From CAWEPK01 sp963835595 (GTDB lineage: Bacteria; Desulfobacterota; Syntrophorhabdia; Syntrophorhabdales; WCHB1-27): a stretch of 64,000 bases of DNA. Positions 8,807 to 16,571 of this stretch are shown here, piece by piece. The stretch covers positions 2,108,001 through 2,172,000 of the forward strand of contig CAWIGL010000002.1 in the NCBI GenBank assembly GCA_963835595.1, read 5' to 3'. The position numbers and the translations under genes were made by a program. Numbering within the stretch: the stretch's first letter is position 1; each line of letters starts with the position of its first letter. Under the pieces are notes generated by a model, which saw nothing but the letters and a program-made list of their open reading frames with translations, was not told where the DNA came from and did no database searches.

Positions 8807-8863
8807 TTAAGCCATCAGCCGTTTCACGTTCTCTACTATTGAGGCAATTACTGGGGTCAGCGC
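8807..8863 (-). pseudogene. Remnant of a second sir2 C-terminus
   Basis: Read on the minus strand this stretch encodes ALTPVIASIVENVKRLMA and then a TAA stop. The end of the neighbouring Sir2 protein reads GPTMASIVEKVKQLIGGEY and stop. Nine of about fifteen aligned residues match, in a different frame and about 50 nt downstream of the intact gene. It has no start codon or other Sir2 sequence, so it looks like the tail of a duplicated or replaced sir2 copy. Confidence 0.5.
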
Positions 8864-8866
8864 CCC

Positions 8867-8889
8867 CTCCGGCAGCAAAGCTGCCGGAG
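8867..8889. repeat. Perfect 10-bp hairpin between sir2 and its remnant
   Basis: CTCCGGCAGC at 8867-8876 pairs exactly with GCTGCCGGAG at 8880-8889 around an AAA loop. No T-run follows on either strand, so it is not a typical intrinsic terminator. It sits exactly between the intact sir2 stop and the sir2 remnant. Confidence 0.6.
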
Positions 8890-8913
8890 CCTCCCCCCTC
8901 AACGGAAAAGGCT

Positions 8914-9690
8914 TTAATACTCTCCTCCTATGAGCTGCTTAACCTTCTCCACGATTGAGGCCATTGTGGGGCCGGCGGTTGCGTTTATTACGATGTCGGC
9001 GAGGGCGTCGCACGCCGTCCCGTCGCGGTTGATGATGACGAGCCGCGCCCCGGCCTGTTTTGCGACGACCGGCATGGAGGCGGCGGGATGGACTACCAGC
9101 GACGAGCCGACCACTATGAAAAGGTCGGACGCCTGGGACCGCCTGTAGGCCTCGGCTGTTTCCCTCTCCGGCATGGCCTGCCCGAAAGAGATCGTGGCGG
9201 GCTTCAAGAGGCCGCCGCACTCAAAGCATACGGGCGCCTTCTCGCCTGCCGCAAGGCGCGCCTGTACGGCCTCCCGCTCGTACCTGCGCCCGCACGTGAG
9301 GCAGGAGACGTGGAGCGCCGTCCCGTGCAGCTCCAGCACCCTGCCTGCCGAGTTGCCCGCCTTGAAGTGGAGGTCGTCGATGTTCTGGGTAATCAGGCAA
9401 TCGAGCTTGCCCATCCTCTCAAGCTCGGCGATGGCCAGATGGCCCGCGTTCGGACGGGCGTCCTTCATCGAGTCGTACATCTCTGTGGACATCCGCCAGT
9501 AATTGGCGCGCGACGCCTCGCTCGAAAGGAACGTGTGAAAGTCGAAGTCGGAGGGGTCGTACCTGTCCCATACCCCACCCGGGCTCCTGAAGTCCGGGAT
9601 GCCCGATTCGGTGCTCATGCCCGCCCCGACGAAGACGACTATCGCCTTCGCATCGACGATCCACCGGGCTGTCTTTTCGATCTCTTCCAT
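8914..9690 (-). CDS. NAD-dependent protein deacylase, Sir2 family
   Basis: A 258-residue sirtuin. It shows the NAD-binding GAGMSTESGIPDFRSP (near residue 22), TQNIDDLH, the catalytic His in LELHG, a zinc-binding CxxC pair (CLTCG and CFECG), and the C-terminal GSSLVVHPAA. It removes acyl groups from lysines with NAD; many anaerobes degrading acyl-CoAs carry one to counter chemical acylation, which would fit the acyl-CoA metabolism in this window, but that role is inferred. It is transcribed away from rnr's stop side and lies upstream of the VanZ-like gene. A partial second C-terminus lies just downstream. Confidence 0.93.
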   Translation of the reverse strand: MEEIEKTARWIVDAKAIVVFVGAGMSTESGIPDFRSPGGVWDRYDPSDFDFHTFLSSEASRANYWRMSTEMYDSMKDARPNAGHLAIAELERMGKLDCLITQNIDDLHFKAGNSAGRVLELHGTALHVSCLTCGRRYEREAVQARLAAGEKAPVCFECGGLLKPATISFGQAMPERETAEAYRRSQASDLFIVVGSSLVVHPAASMPVVAKQAGARLVIINRDGTACDALADIVINATAGPTMASIVEKVKQLIGGEY

Positions 9691-9797
9691 GTTATATCCC
9701 TTGAAATGGGAACTGACCGTGAAGCCGCTGTTGCTTGCGTGACGGCTGTCCTTACATTATAACGCCTGGGAGAAGCCCTGCGCAACCGGGCGGCTTT

Positions 9798-11979
9798 CTA
9801 TATTGCCGCGCGTCCCTTGCGCCTGCGGCGGCGGGGCGCGGCCTCTTCGCGCGGCTTTTCCTTACGCCCCTCCAACAGCGTGAAATGGAGCAGGTTCTTC
9901 TCAACGTCGGCCATCTCGACCTTCACGCTCACGTGGTCCCCTATGCGGAAGACCTTGCGCGTGCGCCTGCCTACCAGGCGGAAGCGCTCCTCTTCGAATA
10001 TATAGTAGTCGTCGTGGAGGCTTGAAAGGAGGACAAGCCCCTCTACGAACACCTCGAAAAGCTCGACGAAGAAGCCGAACGACGTTATGTGCGAGATGAC
10101 GCCGTCGTACGCCTGGCCGACGCGCTCCTTCATGAAAAGCACCCTGATCCGGTCCTCCGTCTCGCGCTCCGCCTCCATCGCCGCCCGCTCCCTTTCGGAG
10201 AGGTGGCCCGCCATTTTTTCGAGCTCCTCTTCCCCGTAGAGCGGCTTGCCGGAGGCCCCTTCGCCGATGATATGCTTCAGGATGCGGTGGCAGATGAGGT
10301 CCGGGTATCGGCGGATAGGCGAGGTGAAGTGGCTGTAGAAGTCGAGGGCAAGGCCGAAGTGGCCCTTGTTGACTGCGGAATACCTTGCCTGCTTCATCGA
10401 CTTCAGAAGGATGCGGTTGATGAGGAACTCGTGCTCGCTCTGCCTCACGTTCTTCAAGATGGACTGGAGGGGCAGCCTCCCCTTCGCGTCCGCCTTGTAC
10501 TCGATGCCGAGGGCGCCGACGAGGCGCTCGAAATCGGCGAGCTTCTCGCGCTCCGGCTGCTCGTGGACGCGGTAGATCAGCGGCCTCTTCTGCTCGGTGA
10601 TGAACCGGGCGACCGCCTCGTTCGCCGCAATCATGAACTCCTCGATGATGCCCTGCGAGAAGAGGCGCTCGGAGCGCAGGATGTCTTTTATGCCCCCTTC
10701 CATATCGAGGACGAGGTCCGGCTCAGGCAGGTCGAAATCGAGGTTGCCCCGCTCTTCCCGCCGGCCCTTGAGTATGCGCGCAAGCTCGCCCATCCGCTCC
10801 AGTTGCGGCAGGACCGGCGCAAGGGCGCGCCTCGCCTTCGGGTCTTTCTTGACAAGGGCGTCCTCCACCTGGCGGTACGTGAGCCTTGCCGCGCTCTTGA
10901 TGACGGACGGGTCGAAAGACGCCTGCAAAAGCCTGCCCCCGGAGTCGTACTTGAGCCTCGCGGTCAGGGTCATCCTTTCTTCCCGGGGGTTGAGGCTGCA
11001 TACGACGTTCGACAGCTTTTTCGGCAGCATGGGGATGACGGCGCCTGGGAAATAGACGCTCGTCCCCCGGCTTTCCGCCTCCCTGTCGAGGGCTGTGCCT
11101 GGCCGCACGTAGTGGGAGACATCGGCTATCGACACGTAGAGGACGTAGCCGCTGCGCGTCTTTTCGACGCAGACCGCGTCGTCGAAATCACGGGCGAACT
11201 CGCCGTCTATGGTGACGTGGTCGGTGTCGCGCAAATCGACCCTGCCCTTCATCGAGATATCGAGGTCCGTCTGCCCTGCCTCGTCATCTGACGTTTATCG
11301 GGAAGCGGGCGGAAAGGCCCTGCTTGTAGGTGACGAACTGGGTGATCTTCTTTATGCCGTCCAAGTTTTTGAAAACCTTGAGTATCCTGCACTCCGGGTC
11401 GCCCGCCTCGGGGAACCGCGTCACCTTGGCGGCAGCCAGGTCCCCGTCGCGCAGCTCGCCCGCCTACTTGCCCGGATCGACGATAAAATGGGTTGCGATC
11501 CTCTCGTCGTCGGGCACGAGGAAGAAAAACGACTTGTGCTGCCGGAGGAAGCCCGTGATGTTCCTCGTCTTCCTCTCCGTCACCTTCACTATGCGGCCTT
11601 CCCGCCTGCGCTGCCGCATGTGCTCGATCCGCACGACTACCTTGTCGCCGTGGATCGCGTCCTTGATGAAGTGGGCAGGGACGAAGACATCGTTTCCCTC
11701 TTCCTTGTCGGGGACGACGAAGCCGTTCCCGCTCCGCGTGCACCAGAGGGTGCCGACTAAAAGGTTCATCTCGTCGGGGATGCCGTAACGGTCGTCCTTA
11801 AGCCTGACGAGGGCGCCCGCCCTGACCATGTTGCGGAGGAGCTTCTTTACGTCTCTCTTCCGGCCTTTCCAGGCATCGACCATGTTTTTCAGGTCGTTCA
11901 TCGAGAGCGGCCGCTTCTCCTTTTCGAAGATGCGGAGGAGCGATTTATCGGTAAGCTCGGCTGGCAGGTTCTTTCCCAT
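9798..11979 (-). CDS. rnr: Ribonuclease R (frame break and in-frame TAG)
   Basis: 3'-5' exoribonuclease, roughly 725 residues when repaired. The N-terminal part (from the ATG at 11979) has the winged-helix and cold-shock regions (GFVVPDKEEGNDVFVP); the catalytic RNB domain begins near HVTIDGEFARDFDDAV with its metal-binding Asp residues, and ends with HFGLALDFYSHFTSPIRRYPDL; a C-terminal S1 domain and basic tail (APRRRRRKGRA) follow. Two defects are present: an in-frame TAG at 11464-11466 inside DPGK-stop-AGELRDGD, and a frame break at 11289-11290 with two alternative third bases of a Val codon. Both ends are otherwise well conserved, so sequence error is likelier than a dead gene, though the TAG is not explained by the doubled-base pattern. 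Confidence 0.88.
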
Positions 11980-12067
11980 TCATTGTCCTCTCATGCAAGG
12001 ATACAACCGGCGGCCGGGAATTGCAACGATCCGCCGCGATGACGGGGCGTTTTCGGGCAGCCCATCG

Positions 12068-13240
12068 TCAGCCGCCTGCCGGCGCCCCTTGCAGCCGCGT
12101 GAGGGCCCGCTCGATGCGGCCGAGGGCCTCTGCCAGCGTCCCCCTGGCGCAGCCGAAGTTGAGCCTCACGAAGCCTTCCCCGCCCCAGCCGTACTCTACG
12201 CCGTCGTTCAGGGCAACACGCGCCTCTTCGAGGAAATACCGGAAGGGGCTGCCCGGTATGCGGGCGTCCCTGCAATCGAGCCAGGCAAGGTACGTTGCCT
12301 CCATAGGCGTCATCTTTATGCCGGGAAGCCGCTCCTTTACGAACGCCGCCAGGAAGTCCCTGTTGCCCGCAAGGTATGCAAGGGCCTGGTCGAGCCACTC
12401 CTGCCCTCGCGTATAGCCGGCGAGAGCGGCGACGAGGCCCATCACGTTGACGAAGGGGATAAGCCCCCGGCTGCCCTTCGTCCAGACATCGCGGAGCGCC
12501 GGGTTCTCGATGACTGCGAACGCGCAGCCCAGGCCGGCCAGGTTGAAGGTCTTGCTCGGGGCCATGAGGGTGACGGTCCGCAGGGCCACGTCCCTCCCCA
12601 GGCTTGCTATCGGTATGTGGCTGCGGCCGGGGTAGACGAGGTCGCAATGTATCTCGTCGGAACAGAGGAGCAAATCGCGCCGCAGGCATATCTCTGCCAG
12701 GGCCTCGAGCTCCTGCCGCGCATAGACGCGGCCGACGGGGTTGTGTGGGTTGCACATGAGGAAAACCCGCGTGCGGTCCGTTATGGCGGTCTCGAAGGCG
12801 GCGAAGTCGATCTCATATCTCCCATCGCTTCCCTGCACGAGCGGCGGGTCGGCTATGGTTCGGCCGTGGGCAAGGGCGTCCATGAAGTGGGGATAGACGG
12901 GCGGCTGGACGATGACGCCTTCCCCCGGCTGCGCAAAAAGCCGGAAGGCGAGGTTCAGCCCTGTTACGACGCCCGGAAGGAAAACGATGTCTTCTTCCCG
13001 TATCTCCCAGCCGTAGAGTCTTTTCAGGCGCTCGACGAGGACGGGGCGCAACTCGCCGTCCGCTCCCCCGTACCCGAATATGGCCTCTTCCACCCTGCTG
13101 CGCAGGGCCTCGACGATAGGCTCCGCGCAAAGGAAGTCCATATCCGCAACCCAGAGTGGGATCACGCCCGCCCCGTATCTGCGCCATTTGACGCTGTCGG
13201 ACTGCCTGCGGGCGGCGTATGTGTCGAAATCGGATTGCAT
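12068..13240 (-). CDS. PatB/MalY-type PLP-dependent C-S lyase/aminotransferase
   Basis: About 390-residue fold-type I PLP enzyme. The family signature is clear: WVADMDF near the start, GYGGADGEL, VFLMCNPHNPVGRVY, LLLCSDEIHCDLVY and the Schiff-base lysine in APSKTFNLAGLG. PatB/MalY proteins act as cystathionine beta-lyases or cysteine desulfhydrases. The ATG at 13240 gives the usual start (MQSDFDTYAARRQ); an in-frame GTG at 13258 would add six residues and neither has a clear ribosome site. It lies on the same strand downstream of tRNA-Ser and upstream of rnr, with an 88-nt gap to rnr that shows nothing distinctive. Confidence 0.85.
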   Translation of the reverse strand: MQSDFDTYAARRQSDSVKWRRYGAGVIPLWVADMDFLCAEPIVEALRSRVEEAIFGYGGADGELRPVLVERLKRLYGWEIREEDIVFLPGVVTGLNLAFRLFAQPGEGVIVQPPVYPHFMDALAHGRTIADPPLVQGSDGRYEIDFAAFETAITDRTRVFLMCNPHNPVGRVYARQELEALAEICLRRDLLLCSDEIHCDLVYPGRSHIPIASLGRDVALRTVTLMAPSKTFNLAGLGCAFAVIENPALRDVWTKGSRGLIPFVNVMGLVAALAGYTRGQEWLDQALAYLAGNRDFLAAFVKERLPGIKMTPMEATYLAWLDCRDARIPGSPFRYFLEEARVALNDGVEYGWGGEGFVRLNFGCARGTLAEALGRIERALTRLQGAPAGG

Positions 13241-13308
13241 ATGGGATGGGCGGTTCACCCGGAGGGCGCGCCGAGAGCCTCCGGGCCCTTTGCGCTTGCG
13301 GCGTCAAC

Positions 13309-13401
13309 TGGCGGAGAGAGAGGGATTCGAACCCTCGGTACGGTTTTAAGCCGTACACTCGCTTAGCAGGCGAGCACCTTCGGCCTCTCGGTCATCTCTC
13401 C
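13309..13401 (-). tRNA. tRNA-Ser (GCU)
   Basis: A complete 93-nt class II tRNA on the minus strand. The acceptor arms GGAGAGA and TCTCTCC pair, discriminator G and an encoded CCA (13309-13311) follow, the anticodon loop is CTGCTAA between CTCGC and GCGAG arms (anticodon GCT), and a long variable arm (GTACGG/CCGTAC) is present as expected for tRNA-Ser. Confidence 0.97.
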
Positions 13402-13664
13402 AGTTGGGAGATTATACCCGTTCGCCTGCCGAAAAGCAAACAACGGCGCTGCCCGGGCTGCCCGTTGACGGGGCAAGCCGCCCTAGCTTGTCTATACCGA
13501 AATCGGGGGTCATGTGCATGCTCCCCGCACGCCCCGTACCATCCCTCCTGCCTACACCGAAGATCGAGGCCCTTACCAGTTGCTTGCTGCGCCTTGACAG
13601 CCCCGCGACTATATTGTATTTATAGGGATACTATATAGAAGAGGGCTTCGCCCGGGGAGGCTTC
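13402..13664 (+). promoter_or_regulatory. Intergenic region with candidate dsrD promoter
   Basis: No gene is seen here. Besides the tRNA-Ser promoter at its left end it holds TTGACA at 13594-13599 with an AT-rich TATTTATAG (13617-13625) 17 bp later, then TACTATATAG and a strong ribosome site (GGGGAGG) before dsrD. The -10 is poor, so the promoter call is tentative. The middle (13440-13590) shows nothing recognisable. Confidence 0.45.
13411..13439 (-). promoter_or_regulatory. Promoter of tRNA-Ser
   Basis: On the minus strand TTGCTT (13434-13439) and a perfect TATAAT (13411-13416) are separated by 17 bp and end 9 bp before the tRNA 5' end. Confidence 0.75.
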
Positions 13665-13868
13665 ATGAACGGAGAGGCGACGGAGGACCTGAAGCAGAAG
13701 GTTTTGGATTACCTCCTGACTGTCAGTAAAGCGAAGAACAGGGAAGTGGCGAGGGCGATAGGCGAAGACAAGGGCCTTGTCGATAAGGCGATAGCGGCCC
13801 TCGCGAAGGAGGACAAGGTCGAGTACGTCTATCTCGGGACCTCCTTCGTGAAGGTCAAGGGCAAGTAA
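13665..13868 (+). CDS. dsrD: DsrD-like winged-helix protein
   Basis: A 67-residue protein preceded by GGGGAGG. It has the size and pattern of DsrD: an opening helix (EDLKQKVLDYLL), a helix-turn-helix region (NREVARAIGEDKGLVDKAIAALAKED) and a wing (VEYVYLGTSFVKVKGK). DsrD stimulates dissimilatory sulfite reductase and usually sits directly after dsrAB. Here a tRNA gene lies upstream instead. Short winged-helix proteins are hard to classify alone; the following dsrN and dsrC genes strengthen the call considerably. Confidence 0.65.
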   Translation: MNGEATEDLKQKVLDYLLTVSKAKNREVARAIGEDKGLVDKAIAALAKEDKVEYVYLGTSFVKVKGK

Positions 13869-13888
13869 CGAGGAGGAACAACAAAAGG

Positions 13889-15301
13889 GTGCTTGTCGGT
13901 CTGCCTCCCCGCGTGGTGATTGCCGCCCCCCAGGGGCGCTCCGGTAAAACCACGGTAAGCATTGCCATAGGAAGGGCATTGCGGGCGCGCGGCGTCAGGG
14001 TGCAGCCCTTCAAAAAAGGGCCCGATTATATCGACCCGTCCTGGCTTGCCGCTGCCTGCGGAGTGCCCTGCTATAACCTCGATGCCTACCTGATGGGCGA
14101 TGACGGCGTTGCGCGCTCCTTTGCGGCTAAGGCGGCAGGCGCGGGCCTTGCCCTGGTGGAAGGGGCGATGGGTCTTTACGACGCGCCCGGCGAGGGCCCG
14201 GAAGGGAGCGTCGCCGCCCTCGCGCGGCTCCTCAGCGCCCCCGTCGTCCTCGTTGTCAACGCCTCCCGCATGACGCGAAGCGTTGCCGCTATGGTAGGCG
14301 GCTACCAGCGCTTCGAGCCGGAGACACGGGTCGCGGGCGTTATCTTAAATCAGGTCTCCGGCGCCAGGCACGAGGAAAAGCTGAGAGAGGCCATAAGGCG
14401 TTACTGCGGCATTCCGGTCGTCGGGGCGCTCGCCAGGCAGACGGCCGGGTTCGTCAAGGAGCGCCATCTGGGCCTTGTGCCTGCCGCAGAGAGCGGGGAG
14501 GCGGAAGGCATCATAGAGGCGGTATGGGAGCGCACCCGCGACGGCCTCGATTTGGACGCGATCATGGAGATAGCCCGGTCCGCCCCTGAGACCGCTTTCG
14601 ATATCCCGGAGGCGGAGCACGCCACTACGCGGGATGCGCGATGCCGGATAGGCGTCATCCGCGACCGTGTCTTCAACTTCTATTACCCGGAGAACCTGGA
14701 GGCCCTCGATAGGGCGGGCGCGGACCTCGTCTTCATCGACTCCCTCGCCGACGCCGCTTTGCCGGCGATAGACGGGCTTTACATAGGGGGCGGCTTCCCC
14801 GAGTTGCACGCCGAGGGGCTTGAGGCGAACGTATTGCTGCGCCGGGAGATCGCCTCGGCGGTGGAGGCGGGGATGGCGGTCTATGCGGAATGCGCGGGTC
14901 TTATGTACCTGTCGCGGTCGATCGCATGGAAGGGGAAGCGCTACCCTATGGCGGGCGTGATACCCGCTGCAGTGGAGCTGTCCGACCGTCCGGCGGGCCA
15001 CGGCTACGTCGACGCGGAGGTAGTGCGGGAGAATCCGTTTTTCCCTGTCGGCGCACGTGTGAGGGGCCACGAGTTCCATCATTCGAGGCTCGTCTTCGAC
15101 GGACCCGCCGAATTCGCTTACCGCATCCGCCGGGGGCACGGCATCAACGGCAAATCGGACGGTTTCCTGTATAAGAACCTCTTCGCCTCGTACACCCACC
15201 TCCACGCCCTCTCCTCTCCCTTCTGGGCGGAGGGCTTCGTATCGGCGCTTTTCGCGCCGGGTGCTTTCGCGGCCGGGAGGACATCGTCAATCAGGAGGTA
15301 A
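13889..15301 (+). CDS. dsrN: DsrN/CbiA-type cobyrinate a,c-diamide synthase (siroheme amidase)
   Basis: A 470-residue two-domain amidase. The N-terminal dethiobiotin-synthetase-like domain has the P-loop APQGRSGKTT; the C-terminal glutamine amidotransferase domain has GLYIGGGFPELHA, the nucleophile in AECAGLMYLS and the late His in RGHEFHHS. The start is a GTG at 13889 with GAGGAGG upstream. CbiA makes cobyrinic acid a,c-diamide; the homologue in dsr operons (DsrN) is thought to amidate siroheme for sulfite reductase. Position between dsrD and dsrC favours the latter role. It is 20 nt from dsrD and 2 nt from dsrC, so one operon. Confidence 0.82.
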   Translation: MLVGLPPRVVIAAPQGRSGKTTVSIAIGRALRARGVRVQPFKKGPDYIDPSWLAAACGVPCYNLDAYLMGDDGVARSFAAKAAGAGLALVEGAMGLYDAPGEGPEGSVAALARLLSAPVVLVVNASRMTRSVAAMVGGYQRFEPETRVAGVILNQVSGARHEEKLREAIRRYCGIPVVGALARQTAGFVKERHLGLVPAAESGEAEGIIEAVWERTRDGLDLDAIMEIARSAPETAFDIPEAEHATTRDARCRIGVIRDRVFNFYYPENLEALDRAGADLVFIDSLADAALPAIDGLYIGGGFPELHAEGLEANVLLRREIASAVEAGMAVYAECAGLMYLSRSIAWKGKRYPMAGVIPAAVELSDRPAGHGYVDAEVVRENPFFPVGARVRGHEFHHSRLVFDGPAEFAYRIRRGHGINGKSDGFLYKNLFASYTHLHALSSPFWAEGFVSALFAPGAFAAGRTSSIRR

Positions 15302-15303
15302 CA

Positions 15304-15621
15304 ATGGCTAAAACGCAACTCGGAGGACAGGAGATAGAGGTCGATGAGGACGGCTTCATCCAGGAGCCGGAGAAGTGGAACAAGGAAGTGGCTGAGGACC
15401 TGGCGAAGCTGGAGCACGCCTCCCCCATGGGCGAGGAGCACTGGAAGCTGGTCAACTACCTGCGCGACTACTACCTGAAGTACGAGATCGCGCCGCCCGT
15501 CCGGATGCTCGTCAAGCAGACCGGGCTCGACCTCAAGAAGATATACCAGCTTTTCCCGGGCGGGCCTGCGAAGGGGGCGTGCAAGGTGGCCGGCCTTCCC
15601 AAGCCGACGGGCTGCGTATAG
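15304..15621 (+). CDS. dsrC: DsrC sulfur-carrier protein
   Basis: A 105-residue DsrC/TusE-family protein. The C-terminal arm reads ACKVAGLPKPTGCV, with both conserved cysteines (Cys93 and penultimate Cys104) ten residues apart. Both are needed for the DsrC trisulfide formed during sulfite reduction and reoxidised by membrane complexes, so this is full DsrC rather than TusE or a single-Cys relative. It starts immediately after dsrN. No dsrAB, dsrMKJOP or tus genes are in the window. Confidence 0.93.
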   Translation: MAKTQLGGQEIEVDEDGFIQEPEKWNKEVAEDLAKLEHASPMGEEHWKLVNYLRDYYLKYEIAPPVRMLVKQTGLDLKKIYQLFPGGPAKGACKVAGLPKPTGCV

Positions 15622-15690
15622 GCCGCTTGCCGGAGGCGTTTCCGGTCGCACCATAATCTAGGCGGCAGCTACAGATGAAGGAGGGGCGAC

Positions 15691-15766
15691 ATGGTCCGAC
15701 TGGACCCTGGAGGTGAAAGAGAAGCTGCTCCACAGGCTGGTCGCCCGCCTCGAAAAAGGCGAATAA
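15691..15766 (+). CDS. Possible 24-residue micro-protein after dsrC (frame uncertain)
   Basis: An ATG at 15691 follows an excellent ribosome site (AAGGAGGGG). Read straight, the ORF is unconvincing, but removing one base near 15692-15697 gives SDWTLEVKEKLLHRLVARLEKG with a TAA at 15764-15766, an amphipathic basic helix. The same kind of single-base excess breaks many real genes in this window. No homologue is recognised. Confidence 0.3.
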
Positions 15767-15860
15767 GGCAAGCGGGCGCAACAATTGTCAACCAGCACGA
15801 GCGGCTCTCTTTCCTTCAACCTGCTTTTCTTAATCCTACAGTTGTTGTAATATTACAGGC

Positions 15861-16571
15861 ATGGAGCGCGAGGTAGTGCGGCCGGGCCCGGTGAGGGCGC
15901 CGCTAGTCGCAGTCGTTGACGACGACCGCGACATCCTGGAGCTCGTCTCCGTCCACCTGAAGAGGACGGGCATGAAGGTAAGGGAGTTCGCCGACGCGGA
16001 GTCTTTTTACCGCGCCCTCTCCGGGGAGGTCCCCGACCTCGTCATCCTCGACCTGATGCTTCCCGACGCTGACGGCATGGAGATCTGCAAATTCCTGAGG
16101 GGTCACGACCGCCTCTCTTCCGTGTCCGTCATTATGCTCACCGCGAAGGCGGACGAGGTGGACAGGGTGCTCGGCCTCGAGATAGGGGCGGACGATTACA
16201 TCACCAAGCCTTTCTCTCCCAAGGAGCTTGTCGCGCGCGTCAAGGCGGTGCTGCGGAGGGCGGAGCCGAAGGCGGCGGCGCAGGCGGTCGAAATCGGCCC
16301 TCTCGGGATAGACCTGAAGAGGCACCTGGTGACGGTCGCGGGAAAGCCCGTAGAAGTGACGCCCGTCGAGTTCCGCATCCTGGAGATCCTGTCTTCGAGG
16401 GCGGGGTGGGTCTTCTCAAGGGAGAGGATACTCGACTACCTGTGGGGGCACGATAAGATCGTGCTGGAGCGCACCGTGGACGTCCACATCAGACACCTCC
16501 GGGAGAAGCTGGGCGAGGCCGCGCAGCTCATCAAGAACGTGCGGGGCGCGGGCTACAAGCTGGAGGCATGA
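15861..16571 (+). CDS. phoB: Phosphate response regulator PhoB
   Basis: OmpR/PhoB-family regulator, 236 residues. The receiver domain shows the acidic pocket (VVDDDRD), phospho-acceptor Asp64 in VILDLMLPD, and the switch Lys in YITKPF. The winged-helix effector domain ends with ERTVDVHIRHLREKLG and the wing VRGAGYKL. It overlaps phoR by 4 nt (ATGA) and precedes pstSCAB-phoU, which fixes its role: activation of phosphate-starvation genes. The AT-rich sequence just upstream (15830-15858) has one CTTAAT element, which may allow autoregulation. Confidence 0.92.
   Translation: MEREVVRPGPVRAPLVAVVDDDRDILELVSVHLKRTGMKVREFADAESFYRALSGEVPDLVILDLMLPDADGMEICKFLRGHDRLSSVSVIMLTAKADEVDRVLGLEIGADDYITKPFSPKELVARVKAVLRRAEPKAAAQAVEIGPLGIDLKRHLVTVAGKPVEVTPVEFRILEILSSRAGWVFSRERILDYLWGHDKIVLERTVDVHIRHLREKLGEAAQLIKNVRGAGYKLEA

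Noticed and set aside
8867..8889. Intrinsic terminator of sir2
   Set aside because: The hairpin is perfect, but neither strand has a T-run after it.
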